Positions 17,641-27,300 of a DNA stretch of 64,000 nucleotides are shown in pieces. The stretch's first letter is position 1. Each line of letters starts with the position of its first letter. The DNA is taken from positions 1 to 64,000 of the forward strand of contig NZ_LASA01000056.1 of NCBI RefSeq assembly GCF_001562015.1, written 5' to 3'. The DNA is from Endozoicomonas arenosclerae. GTDB lineage: Bacteria > Pseudomonadota > Gammaproteobacteria > Pseudomonadales > Endozoicomonadaceae. A model generated the notes under the pieces. The model did not search any database and was not told the DNA's origin. It saw nothing but the letters and a program-made list of their open reading frames with translations. The position numbers and the translations under genes were made by a program.

Positions 17641-18229
17641 ATGAACTACCCCGCAGCAAGCTGCGGGGTATCCTCAGTGCAACTTGAGTGGTCAGTCCAT
17701 AAACAGACTGATTTGGTTCGGACTTATTTCCTTCCGGTGTAGCTGCTTGTACTCCGCATTGCCTTGGTTTTTGACATAATTTGCAATTACATCTTCATTA
17801 CCATGCTGGCCGACAGTATTCATAAAATATCCTGAACTCCAGAATGCTCCACCCCATAACTTTTGCTTAACTTCAGGGTTTTTCTTGAAAACTTCACGTG
17901 CCGTGATGCTCTTTACTTTCTGAGCGATCGACTTCGGACTCATGGTCGGTACCGACTGTATAAGAAAATGGACATGATCCTTATCAGCACCAATTTCTAA
18001 GAAGTAAATTTCATAACGCTCTGAGATAGCCAAGCATACCTCCTTCAACGTCTTGTCTACTTCATCGCTAAAGACCACTCTTCGATACTTTGCTGGACAG
18101 ACCAAGTGATACATAAGAACAGTGACATTGTGGGATTTGTGGATGAACCTACTTTTAGCCATCCACAAAATGTAGTCACAAGTTCATGCTGCGGCTAATG
18201 CCGCAGAAACGCAGCAAGCTGCGGGGAAT
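17641..18229 (-). mobile_element. IS200/IS605-type insertion sequence (tnpA only)
   Basis: About 590 bp holding a single Y1 transposase gene and hairpins at both ends. At the left end (3' of tnpA) a perfect stem TACCCCGCAG / CTGCGGGGTA spans 17647-17670; at the right end CTGCGGC / GCCGCAG spans 18189-18206. The string CGCAGCAAGCTGCGGGG occurs near both ends. On the tnpA strand both putative cleavage points follow TCAT, as expected for this family, which inserts after a short target without target duplication. Exact ends are inferred. The element separates two genes that both lack their 5' ends. Confidence 0.75.
17692..18168 (-). CDS. tnpA: IS200/IS605-family Y1 transposase TnpA
   Basis: 158 residues (156 from the alternative ATG at 18162). 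The HUH motif appears as HVHFLI near residues 64-69, after KYRRVVF; the catalytic tyrosine is in IANYVKNQG near residues 128-136. These are the single-tyrosine, single-strand transposases that act as dimers on hairpin ends. Length is normal and no frameshift is seen, so it may be active. No tnpB/IscB partner gene is present. Confidence 0.93.
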   Translation of the reverse strand: MWMAKSRFIHKSHNVTVLMYHLVCPAKYRRVVFSDEVDKTLKEVCLAISERYEIYFLEIGADKDHVHFLIQSVPTMSPKSIAQKVKSITAREVFKKNPEVKQKLWGGAFWSSGYFMNTVGQHGNEDVIANYVKNQGNAEYKQLHRKEISPNQISLFMD

Positions 18230-18233
18230 ATGA

Positions 18234-18791
18234 CCCGTAGAGATTCAAGCATTTATCTTCTACCTTGACATATTCCCAGACATTCTCGGCTTTAAATACC
18301 TTACTCATTCAATTCTAATAATCTTCGGATATTCTTTAATCATCGGAATTTCAGCCATTTACTTTGTAAATAAAGAAGATTCAATCAAAAAAGGATATAA
18401 TAATTTAAAAAACAAGGCCTTCTTTAAGTGGCTTTTATTACCTGCATACATCGCCACATATGTCACATCACATTTTGCTTTAATCTTTGTCTGTATACTT
18501 CTAGTAGCTTCACCATTCTTAGGTTACAAAATTGGATCTGAGAGCAGCCTAAAACAGAAGGCATTATTCCAAGAGCTCTATGAAAAAACTGCCTGCGATA
18601 TGAGCAAACTGGCAAAGCCCTATTCCTGTGTTTTCTTGATTGACGGAAACAAGAAAATTTTACATGGGAAGTTAATTGCTAAATCACAAACTCATATAGC
18701 TATCTGGGATGGAGAAAAAACAGTAGTCGAACCACTAGGTGACTCCAAAATAGAGATTCGATTTGGCAAGCTGGAAGAGCCAGACAAGTAA
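18234..18791 (+). pseudogene. Membrane protein fragment lacking its 5' end
   Basis: The frame is open from 18234 to the stop at 18789-18791 (185 codons), but the only ATG is at 18600. The upstream part encodes hydrophobic segments ILIIFGYSLIIGISAIYFV and WLLLPAYIATYV...FALIFVCILLVASPFLGY, i.e. two or three membrane spans, followed by a soluble tail (LFQELYEKTACDMSKLAKPYS and onward to KLEEPDK). A TGA lies directly before 18234, next to the IS border. Annotating only the 63 codons from 18600 would miss the membrane part. Probably a gene remnant left by the IS or an associated rearrangement; family unknown. Confidence 0.65.
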
Positions 18792-18917
18792 CTCATTTGA
18801 TACAACTGCTCTCTTCTTTCATACCCCGTCAGGGCGAAGCTGCCTTCTCAGGAACTTTCTTCCTGTTCTGCACTCCAATATCTATTAGGGATATCGTTTT
18901 GCTGAGGGAGCCAGTCA

Positions 18918-20120
18918 GTGATCAACCATCCATTTCTACAACCCAGCATTTCCAGTGCACATTCAGAGGAAGATGACTCTGTCAGCTGGCTCAGTATTCG
19001 ACAAGAAGAACACACCTCTTTTTCAAATGCTCCACTACGGCTGGCTGGTCGGCGAGTAAAACTGAATTACACTGCCAGCACGCCGCCTCCAGAACCCAAC
19101 CTCCCCAGACGCAAAGGCAGAAAATCCAAAAGAAAAGGAAACCGTGTCAACAAGCCCAGAGTGATTCGCCATATTAATGGAGTCACTGAAATAGCTGGCT
19201 CTTCCCGCATTCTGGAATGTACCCAATCCCTCTCACACCTTTTTCATCATGATCACCAAATAGTTCGGTTTCCTCTTCATCTGATCAGACCGCAAACAGT
19301 AGAAGAGAGCCCAATTCCTGAGCTCGAAGAAGTTACAACTTCCCCACCACGCTCACCTGAAGTCATTTCAGAAAATACCTTTCAGGCACCTGCGGACAGC
19401 CCACCTTTTCTTGAGTTGGAAATGTCAGAGAGTCCACATGAAGCACGCCCTATTGAGGCGGATACGGAAACACAGCCAACCCATAACCTGGCACCTGCAC
19501 CGAATACTTCAGAGCCAGCCCTTGAAACTCCAGCACCAACAACTGTCACACAGACCATCCAAACTCAGCCAAACTCAATTCATATGACCTTTCGAGTAAT
19601 TAAACCCGTCAGAACGGTTCTACAGACATCTGCTGGAGAAGTGTCAGGACTTCTTGTCCCTCCAGCTTTGATCGGCCGTAAAAAACCGCAAACCAGAGAG
19701 CAGCGACTCCAGCTGAACAAAGAAAGGGAAAAGCTTCGCCGCCAGAGAAAAAAGCAGGAACAAACTGTCCTCGAACAGAGTAACCAGCAACGAGCCCTGG
19801 AAACAAAACAGCAGGTCTCTTCCCAAATACAAAGAGATATCAACTCAAGCGATATTGTGCAGGTACTCAGAGAGCGCAAGCAGGAAGGAAAGTTAAGTGT
19901 CGCATTGACAGAAGAAAACTTTGAGGAGTTTGCCCTTTTCGTACTGGAGTCTTCCTGCGTGTCCCGAAGGTGTGATTTCTCATTCAAAGGCCAGGAGTAC
20001 GAACAATTAAGACGCAGTATTCAAACTACACTGAGAAGCCGAATTGACCGACAACGCAAAGCCACTTATATAAACGAGCTTAAAAACGCAGCCTCTTCAG
20101 CCTCCCAGTCAACAACTTAA
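18918..20120 (+). CDS. Hypothetical Pro/Gln-rich protein with basic coiled coil
   Basis: 400 residues, not recognised. Layout: an N-terminal acidic/Ser stretch; a basic patch PRRKGRKSKRKGNRVNKPR near residues 60-78 that looks like a nuclear-localisation or nucleic-acid-binding tract; a Pro/Glu/Thr-rich low-complexity middle (about 120-220); then a highly charged helical segment from REQRLQLNKEREKLRRQRKK (about 262-281) continuing as a coiled coil; and a C-terminal globular part with CVSRRCDF. No signal peptide or membrane segment. The composition, unlike ordinary cytoplasmic enzymes, suggests a secreted effector or regulatory protein, but that is a guess. Convergent with the sulfatase, 11 bp apart. 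Confidence 0.6.
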   Translation: MINHPFLQPSISSAHSEEDDSVSWLSIRQEEHTSFSNAPLRLAGRRVKLNYTASTPPPEPNLPRRKGRKSKRKGNRVNKPRVIRHINGVTEIAGSSRILECTQSLSHLFHHDHQIVRFPLHLIRPQTVEESPIPELEEVTTSPPRSPEVISENTFQAPADSPPFLELEMSESPHEARPIEADTETQPTHNLAPAPNTSEPALETPAPTTVTQTIQTQPNSIHMTFRVIKPVRTVLQTSAGEVSGLLVPPALIGRKKPQTREQRLQLNKEREKLRRQRKKQEQTVLEQSNQQRALETKQQVSSQIQRDINSSDIVQVLRERKQEGKLSVALTEENFEEFALFVLESSCVSRRCDFSFKGQEYEQLRRSIQTTLRSRIDRQRKATYINELKNAASSASQSTT

Positions 20121-20131
20121 AGCTAACCAGC

Positions 20132-21682
20132 CTACTCGTAAATCAATCGTCCACGCTCACCATAAAGCTCATCAATCAGCTTCAGAGCCTCAGGCTTTTC
20201 TTTAGTACTCAGGAACCCAAAGACATTGTCGCCTTCTTCCTGGCTGATATTACTGCCTCTCAGCTCAACTTCTTTTGCCCAATCCAGTGGCGCTCTCCAG
20301 CCCGCCTGAGGAACCACTTTGGTGGTACCGCCAGCCCAGGGCCTTCTTGCACGCCACTCGTTTAGCAATGTCTTGTACGACTCAACCAGTACAGGGTAAT
20401 ACTGAGCAATATTATTTTGCTCATTAGGATCAATATTCAGGTTATAGAGTTCATTGGTAATGGTCTGATACTCAAACGTTCTGTCTACCTGTTGAACCAG
20501 CTTCATACCGGCAAATGTCACAGAAAAGTGGAAGAAGCCACCAATAGTGTCTTCAGAACCATTGATCAGAGGCTTTGAACGAGCCTTTTTAGTGCCTTCT
20601 ACCAGGTTGTCCCAGAAGTCTTCACCATCCAGAGGCTTGGTATTCTTCATGGCAATATTTGTAGCATTAGCCAGTGAAGGGAACAGGTCCATGGCACTCA
20701 AATATTGATTGCTGACGGTATTCTCAGGCAGTACTCCTGGCCATTTGATGGTCGATACAACACGGATACCACCTTCATACGCGGTACCCTTCTGACCTTT
20801 CAATGGGAAGTTGCTGCCACCACCAGTTTCTACACCACCGTTGTCACTGTAGAAAAGCACAATGGTGTTATTTTCAGCACCCTGTCGCTTAATCTCATCC
20901 ATTACCCAACCCATACCCTGGTCCATAGCATAAACCATGGCAGCGTATGTACGACGGCTCTTGTCTTCGATGTAGTCAAACTTCTTGATCAGAGACTCAG
21001 GCGCTTCCAGAGGCGTATGAGGCGCCTTGAAAGGGATATACATAAAGAACGGGCTGTCTTTTTCCCAGTCTTCCTTCAACCAGCGAACCGCATCACTGGC
21101 CAGCAAATGTGGCCCGTAATTCACTGCAGGATCGATGGTGGTTACATCGATGGTTTTCCCGTTTCTCTGCAAATCAACCCCCCTCTGAACAGTGTGTTCA
21201 AAGAAGTTTACGTTGGTATTCAGATGACCAAAGAAGTAATCAAAGCCACGGTTGTTTGGCGTATGTACTGGAATTGAATGCCCCAAGTGCCACTTACCAA
21301 ACATAGCTGTCTGATAACCATTCTCCTGGAAAGACTCTGACATGAAGTGCTCGGACATCGGTACCGCTGTCTGTTCCCAGGGATAAATCGTTGAGTATTC
21401 AACGCCCATGGTAATAGGATCGCGCCCTGTCAGCATCGCTGCCCTGGTAGGCGTACATTTGGGATTGGTATAAAAGCGATTGAGACGAACCCCGTCTTCA
21501 GCAATGGAATCAATATTAGGTGTAGGGTATTCAGAGCCGTGGTAGCCCACATCAGCCCACCCCAGATCGTCGGCAAGAAAAACAACCACATTGGGTGGCT
21601 GATCAGCAGGTACAGCCTGAGCACTGGTTGCTCCCAGCCCTATAGCTGCAAGACCTGCTATGGCCAGTTTTATTATTTTCAT
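20132..21682 (-). CDS. Secreted sulfatase (arylsulfatase family)
   Basis: 516 residues with a signal peptide (LAIAGLAAIGLGATSAQA). The sulfatase core opens with VVVFLADDLGWADVGYHG (metal-binding Asp pair at 38-39), followed by the signature CTPTRAAMLTGR at residues 76-87. Cys76 is in the C-x-P-x-R context oxidised to formylglycine. FGKWHLGH near 125 and YSDNGG near 280 complete the metal and sulfate site. Such enzymes hydrolyse sulfate esters of glycans or small molecules in the periplasm or outside; the CTPTR form resembles arylsulfatase B-like members. A formylglycine-generating enzyme is not in the window. Substrate unknown; host sulfated glycans are plausible. Confidence 0.93.
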   Translation of the reverse strand: MKIIKLAIAGLAAIGLGATSAQAVPADQPPNVVVFLADDLGWADVGYHGSEYPTPNIDSIAEDGVRLNRFYTNPKCTPTRAAMLTGRDPITMGVEYSTIYPWEQTAVPMSEHFMSESFQENGYQTAMFGKWHLGHSIPVHTPNNRGFDYFFGHLNTNVNFFEHTVQRGVDLQRNGKTIDVTTIDPAVNYGPHLLASDAVRWLKEDWEKDSPFFMYIPFKAPHTPLEAPESLIKKFDYIEDKSRRTYAAMVYAMDQGMGWVMDEIKRQGAENNTIVLFYSDNGGVETGGGSNFPLKGQKGTAYEGGIRVVSTIKWPGVLPENTVSNQYLSAMDLFPSLANATNIAMKNTKPLDGEDFWDNLVEGTKKARSKPLINGSEDTIGGFFHFSVTFAGMKLVQQVDRTFEYQTITNELYNLNIDPNEQNNIAQYYPVLVESYKTLLNEWRARRPWAGGTTKVVPQAGWRAPLDWAKEVELRGSNISQEEGDNVFGFLSTKEKPEALKLIDELYGERGRLIYE

Positions 21683-21822
21683 TTCGAGGCATATGTGTTT
21701 AAAAATGGAGTACAGACTCTAATTAAGTTACCCCTGAAAATAGAGTGAACCCGTTCACACTGATCAAAATTAAGGCGTTTTTCTTATACTGTCCGATCGG
21801 GAAATAGCTGCAATAAACTGCC

Positions 21823-22338
21823 TCAGTCCTGCTGACACGCTATCAATTCAAGCAGCCAGGTCTCCCGCTCAATAGATAAACCTTTTTTAGGGCTGTTAGC
21901 CATCACAGCTTGATTATGAGCAATGGCTTCGTTGATATTGATCCAGACAGGCTTCATTCCGTTAGCCACTTCGTAGTCTTCGTGTCTGGGCTCTCCCAGC
22001 TCAGGATCAACACTGCAGAAAAAACAATAAGACGACATATGCAAGATGTCATGCTCAGGCTTATACCAGGGACGAAACTCTTCATAGATGCCCAGCTCAC
22101 TGATGACCTGGATATTTCTGGCTCCGGTTTCCTCCTCAAGCTCCCGAACTAACCCTTCCCTGATGTCCTCTCCTTCATCAACACCCCCGCCGGGCAGACT
22201 GTAGTCATGATAGCGCTCGGTATACATCAACAGGATATCGTTACCATTCAGAACAATGGCACGTGTAGCTAATCGGTGGAGTGTTGAACCTTCGAGGTTT
22301 TCAAGATCGGGGTGGCGAGTCGTTCTGAGAGTCTTCAA
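21823..22338 (-). CDS. Nudix hydrolase
   Basis: 171 residues with a complete Nudix box, GGVDEGEDIREGLVRELEEETGA (about residues 51-73): G-x5-E-x7-R-E-U-x-E-E-x-G-U. The box binds Mg2+ and cleaves nucleoside diphosphates linked to another moiety. Flanking YHDYSLPG leads into the box as usual; the C-terminal half is family-variable and does not reveal the substrate. Monocistronic on the minus strand, with a strong hairpin upstream separating it from the DUF2608 gene. Confidence 0.9.
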   Translation of the reverse strand: MKTLRTTRHPDLENLEGSTLHRLATRAIVLNGNDILLMYTERYHDYSLPGGGVDEGEDIREGLVRELEEETGARNIQVISELGIYEEFRPWYKPEHDILHMSSYCFFCSVDPELGEPRHEDYEVANGMKPVWININEAIAHNQAVMANSPKKGLSIERETWLLELIACQQD

Positions 22339-22355
22339 TGGGCTTTCCTGAGCAA

Positions 22356-22389
22356 CCGGAAGTCACGAAACCCTCTTCGTCACTTCCGG
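22356..22389. terminator. Hairpin between two minus-strand genes
   Basis: A 14-bp stem with one mismatch, CCGGAAGTCACGAA / TTCGTCACTTCCGG, loop ACCCTC. It lies downstream of the DUF2608 gene and just upstream of the Nudix start. No T-run follows on the minus strand, so it may instead act in the Nudix leader. Confidence 0.5.
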
Positions 22390-22478
22390 GGTAAAATCAT
22401 TCACAAGAGTGCGATTCAAATCAGGAGACATTGTACCTGTTATTGTCTTTTTCACGCTTACAAAATCTACGTTCAAAC

Positions 22479-23405
22479 TCAGGGTGCCTTGAGCATTCCA
22501 CCCAGAGCCTGACAAAATCGCTTGTTCCGACCAAAAACATCACCGCATTGATGAATCACCTTCTGGGTATAAGGGTCTTCTTTGATCGTTTTTTTCACTT
22601 CGGGGTCCTGCTGGTAGTTATGCAGGAACTCAAGCAATTCATCTTCTGAAGCAAACTTGTCAAATTCGGGCTGAGTTTCCAGGTAAGTGCAAAGTACCGG
22701 ATTGAAACGTATTTTGGCATCATAGCTATTAAGCGCTTCAGACATATCATTCAAATGGCTTTCCCTGTCATCAATCATCACCACCTGACTCGGCCTTTTA
22801 AATGCCCCTTTCTTAAGCAGCTCAACCAGGGTTTCACCTTTCTTGTTACCATGGCTCACCATGACCACACCATGAATTAGCTTGATGCTTCTGTCTCCCG
22901 ACAATTTGAACACTTTCTCGGGACCGGTATCAGTGAAGTGAATGCCGGCCCTTTCCAGCTGCATCTGGGTAACATCGGCAATTTTTCGCCCTCTGGCAGT
23001 CATACCAATGACTTTGATACCGCGCTCTCGCAAATTATCCAGCACACCAGGCAACTCTTCATCCGTGGGCACAACAGCCACCTTTTTATAGACCTCCACC
23101 AGCAGTGGATCTATAGACTCGGCCAACTCTTCCTTAGTCTTATCCGGATGAGCTTTCTGCTCTTTGTCCAGCAAGTAATAGAACATATCCGACCGCCCCA
23201 ATAACTGCCCCTGGGGACTGGTAATGGTGGTGTCATCCAGATCCAGGATGATCAGAATGTCATCTGGATAAGGATACTGCGCCAACAGCGATTTCAAATA
23301 CTGTCCGGGTTGGGGGGTTTTGTCCCGGGCGACGATTTCAGCCAGTGAATGGGCAGTCATCAGCATGGTCAGAAGCACTCCTGCGAGCAGCTTATATTTA
23401 TTCAT
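22479..23405 (-). CDS. DUF2608-type HAD-superfamily protein, secreted
   Basis: 308 residues with a signal peptide (LLAGVLLTMLMTAHSLA). HAD motif I is DLDDTT at residues 55-60, motif II GMTARG near 136, and motif III/IV MIDDRESHLNDM near 213. This arrangement, with secretion, matches the DUF2608 family known mainly from intracellular bacteria such as Legionella, Coxiella and Chlamydia. The catalytic Asp residues are intact, so phosphatase activity is likely; the substrate is not known. Two Cys residues near the C-terminus (QCGDVFG, FCQALGG) could form a disulfide in the periplasm. Confidence 0.82.
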   Translation of the reverse strand: MNKYKLLAGVLLTMLMTAHSLAEIVARDKTPQPGQYLKSLLAQYPYPDDILIILDLDDTTITSPQGQLLGRSDMFYYLLDKEQKAHPDKTKEELAESIDPLLVEVYKKVAVVPTDEELPGVLDNLRERGIKVIGMTARGRKIADVTQMQLERAGIHFTDTGPEKVFKLSGDRSIKLIHGVVMVSHGNKKGETLVELLKKGAFKRPSQVVMIDDRESHLNDMSEALNSYDAKIRFNPVLCTYLETQPEFDKFASEDELLEFLHNYQQDPEVKKTIKEDPYTQKVIHQCGDVFGRNKRFCQALGGMLKAP

Positions 23406-23530
23406 TGCACAGCCTACAACTTCTACTTGCCAAGCCAGTTCCAGAGCATCTGGACGCTCTGTCAGGGCTACTTTAAAGCTGTAACTATAGACAATGCTTT
23501 ATATCGGCCATTCTGGAAAGCCCCCAACTT

Positions 23531-24106
23531 TCAACACTGATTGACCCAGTAAGCACCACAGCAGCAACCACAACTGAATATACAAACGAACTGCACCATA
23601 AAGGATGTTAGTGTCAGGTAGAGTCCAGTCCATAACATGTCATCACCGGTCTCTTTTTGATGCTTTGGCCGAGATTGATGACACAATGTAAAAACCTCTT
23701 TGTCTTTAACTCCCTGATAACACAAATGTCCTGGCAGACTGACCCAATGACCGCCATGCTGGTCTTTTTGCACTTTATTATTAATCTTTTTCCTGAACTG
23801 GCTGATGGCCTGATCGGGATTATCGGATTGGCAATCTGCAACATGAACAGACTTTTCCTGTCCTCCTGACAACCAGTATCCAGTCTGGTTATTCACTGGG
23901 GCCATTCCCCACTGTCCAGAGTCCGGCCTGCAAAAGGAGAAAGTCTTGATAGGCTGACCACTTGTGTTTGTAGTTTGGAATTGCTCCAGCTGGAGGGTAT
24001 TGACCAGCTCCGTCATTTCATCCAGATCAGGCGCTGCGGGAAAGTCCTCAGCCATTGCCAGAACCGGCAGTAAAAACACAAGGAGTGCTCGCAAACGAAA
24101 GGCCAT
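23531..24106 (-). CDS. Hypothetical membrane-anchored protein with Cys-rich C-terminus
   Basis: 191 residues, not recognised. Signal peptide ALLVFLLPVLAMA, a periplasmic domain with three Cys residues (CRPDSGQWG, VADCQ, HLCYQG, CHQS), then a C-terminal transmembrane stretch LTSFMVQFVCIFSCGCCCGAYW ending VNQC. The cluster CIFSCGCCC sits at or in the membrane, which is unusual and suggests acylation, metal binding or disulfide-linked oligomers. It lies 125 bp upstream of the DUF2608 gene on the same strand and is divergent from the FAD oxidase. Function unknown. Confidence 0.65.
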   Translation of the reverse strand: MAFRLRALLVFLLPVLAMAEDFPAAPDLDEMTELVNTLQLEQFQTTNTSGQPIKTFSFCRPDSGQWGMAPVNNQTGYWLSGGQEKSVHVADCQSDNPDQAISQFRKKINNKVQKDQHGGHWVSLPGHLCYQGVKDKEVFTLCHQSRPKHQKETGDDMLWTGLYLTLTSFMVQFVCIFSCGCCCGAYWVNQC

Positions 24107-24310
24107 TTCACACCTGTTAGCAAGTTAAAGGAGTGAAAGTATAGTTAGCGAATCCGGCCAGACTTGATATTTCGCCAACACTCAAAAGAGCTGAAATCCC
24201 CCCTGACTCCGGCGCCTTCATTACGTACAATACGCAATCTGCCAAGAGACGTCGCTTTCTCAAAGTTTCGCAGTCATGACTATAAAACGGTAAAGCCCGG
24301 GAGAAGGACA

Positions 24311-27300
24311 GTGATCAGCAAACTGGACCAACAGGCCACAAAAACTCTGCATCAACATTTTGCAGACCGGCTGGCCAACTCCGGATTTCAGGGGGATATA
24401 GAGCTGGGTTATGCCAACCGAACGGTTTTGGCGACCGACAACTCTATCTATCAGGTTTACCCGGAAGGTGTCCTGTACCCTGCAGGCACCCGGGATTTAA
24501 GCAAAATCCTGTCCCTGGCTAACGAACCTTCTTTCCAGGCTATTGTGTTATCCCCACGGGGAGGTGGTACCGGCACCAACGGTCAATCGCTGACTTGGGG
24601 ATTTATGGTGGACACCAGCCGTCATATGAACCAGGTATTGGAGATTAATCCTGAGGAGCGCTGGGCAAGGGTTCAGAGCGGTGCAGTAAAAGACTACCTG
24701 AATGAACTGGCAGCAAAGCACGGATTATTCTTCGCTCCGGAACTATCCACCAGCAACCGGGCAACTGTAGGTGGCATGGTTAATACCGACGCCAGTGGCC
24801 AGGGTTCCGTTGTCTATGGCAAAACCCGCCATCATGTTCTGGAGCTGACTTCAGTATTGGCGGACGGCACGATTTGGACTTCATCACCGCTGGAAGACCA
24901 GGAACTGGACGAACTTTGTCATCGGGATGACCGGGTGGGTGACATTCATAAAGCCGTGAATGAAGCCTATCTTCAGAATAAAGACCGTGTTGAACAGGTC
25001 TTTCCTAAACTCAATCGCAATCTGACCGGTTACGATCTGGCCAACATTCGCAGGAAAGACCCAGTCGATCGCGAAGATATTGGCAAGTTCGACCTCAATG
25101 CCATTCTCTGCGGCTCCGAAGGCACTCTGGCCATGGTCAGTGAGGTCAAGGTGAACCTTCTGCCTATTCCTGAAACTTCAGCACTGGTTCTGGTTTTCTA
25201 TTCCAGCTTTCAGGAATCTCTTCGTGATGCACAGTCACTGATGAAAGCGACTCCGAGTTCCGTGGAGACAATAGACTCCAAAGTACTCTCTCTGGCAAAA
25301 GCAGACAGTGTCTGGGAAAGCGTCAAAGCCTACTTCCCTGACGACATCCATCTTATTGATGGCATCAACTTTGTTGAATACACAGGTCACTCTGAAGAAG
25401 AAATTCAGGAAGGTATATCGCGATTAAAACAAGAGCTGGATAAACCTTCCGAGATCAACCGAGTGGGTCACAGTATCGTACTCGGAACGGCTAACGTTAA
25501 AAAGATCTGGAACATGCGCAAGCAGTCCGTTGGCTTGCTGGGTAATATGGAAGGCGACGCACGTCCAATACCTTTCGTGGAAGATGTAGCCGTTCCCCCT
25601 GAGAATCTTGCGGCATTCATTGCCCGCTTCAGGGAGCTTCTGGATGGCCACGACCTGTCCTACGGCATGTTTGGTCATGTAGATGCCGGAGTTCTGCACG
25701 TTCGCCCAGCCATTGATATGAAAGATGTCCAACAGGAAGTTCTGGTCAGAACCATCAGTGACGAGGTGGCCGCTCTCGCCAAAGAACATGGCGGCGTACT
25801 CTGGGGTGAACACGGTAAAGGCGTTCGTTCTGAATATGCACCTGACTTCTTCCAGGACCTTTACCCGGTATTGCAGGACATCAAGGGAGCCTTCGACCCA
25901 CACAACCAGCTGAACCCCGGAAAGATAGCAACGCCTTCGACTCAGGCCTCAGAAACTCTGCTGAAAATTGATGGCGTTCAAACCCGGGGACAACTGGACA
26001 GAACCATTGAAAGACAAGCATTCGAAGCTTTTACCAGCGGTATGTATTGCAACGGCAATGGCGCGTGTTTCAATTACAGCCCTAAAAGCCCCATGTGCCC
26101 AACCTGGAAAGCCACTCTGGATAGAACCCAATCCCCCAAGGGACGCTCCGGACTGGTTCGCGAATGGCTGAGATTACAAAGTGCAGCGGGCAATAACATT
26201 TCAGAAGAAATGGGCAAAGCTCGTCAGTCAGGTCTTTTTTACAATGCCATGGATAAAACACGTAACACGATTGATAAGTTACGCGGCAAGGAAGACTTCA
26301 GCCATGAAGTCTATGAAGCGCTGGATAGCTGTATGAGCTGTAAATCCTGCGCTGGGCAGTGTCCGATTCAGGTCAATGTGCCGGACTTGAGGTCAAGGTA
26401 CTTTGAGCTTTATCACACACGCTACCTCCGCCCGATTAAGCACCATGCCGCAGCAATGCTTGAGCCCATGCTGCCGAAACTGGCAAAAGCCAAACCGGCT
26501 TATAATCTGGTCGCTAATTCGGGCCTGATGAACAAGATTGCAGCAAAGACAGCGGGGCTTCAGGACCTGCCTGCCATCACCAGCACCTCACCACTGGAAG
26601 ACAGTTGCCGTTCAGGAGCCTCTGTAGCCTCCGAATCATTGCTGAACTCCATGACTGAAGAAGAACTGTCTCGCACCGTTGTTATTGTTCAGGATGCTTT
26701 TACCAGTTTCTTCGAAACCCCCTTGCTGACAGACCTTGTTGAATTACTGGTAAGGCTGGGATACCGCCCACTGGTTGCCCCTTACAAACCCAACGGAAAG
26801 GTTTTGCATGTATACGGATTCCTGGGACGTTTTGAGAAAGTAGCCAAAACCAACGCTCAAGAGCTCAAGAAACTGGCAGACAAAGGGGTAGCACTGGTGG
26901 GTATTGATGCCGCTGTAACCCTCACCTATCGCGATGAGTATGAAGAGGTTATGGGTAAGGAAGCGCCAGAAGTGCAGTTGCTGTCAGAATGGTTTGCCAG
27001 TCAGGCAGATACTATCAGAGAGCAAAAGCTGAACCTCTCGGGAGAGTTCAAACTGCTGGGTCATTGTACTGAAACCACCAATGCCCCCGCCGCACCGGCA
27101 CAATGGCAAAGACTCTTCTCAGCCTGTGGATTGACGCTAACCCATCAACCTACAGGCTGCTGTGGAATGGCGGGCATTTATGGCCATGAAGCACGAAACC
27201 AGAAGACCTCCCGAAAGCTATACGATATGAGCTGGAAGCCGGTGGTGGAAAACCCCGAAAATACCGGACAGCTGGTGGCGACAGGTTATTCTTGCCGAAG

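Noticed and set aside
19700-19840. True bZIP transcription-factor domain in the Pro-rich protein
   Set aside because: The Asn-x7-Arg spacing is met, but the following heptads lack regular Leu residues; any charged coiled coil can look like this.
24164-24310. Longer start (TTG) for the YdiJ-like gene
   Set aside because: No ribosome site, and the GTG at 24311 has a strong one and matches the length and N-terminus of YdiJ.
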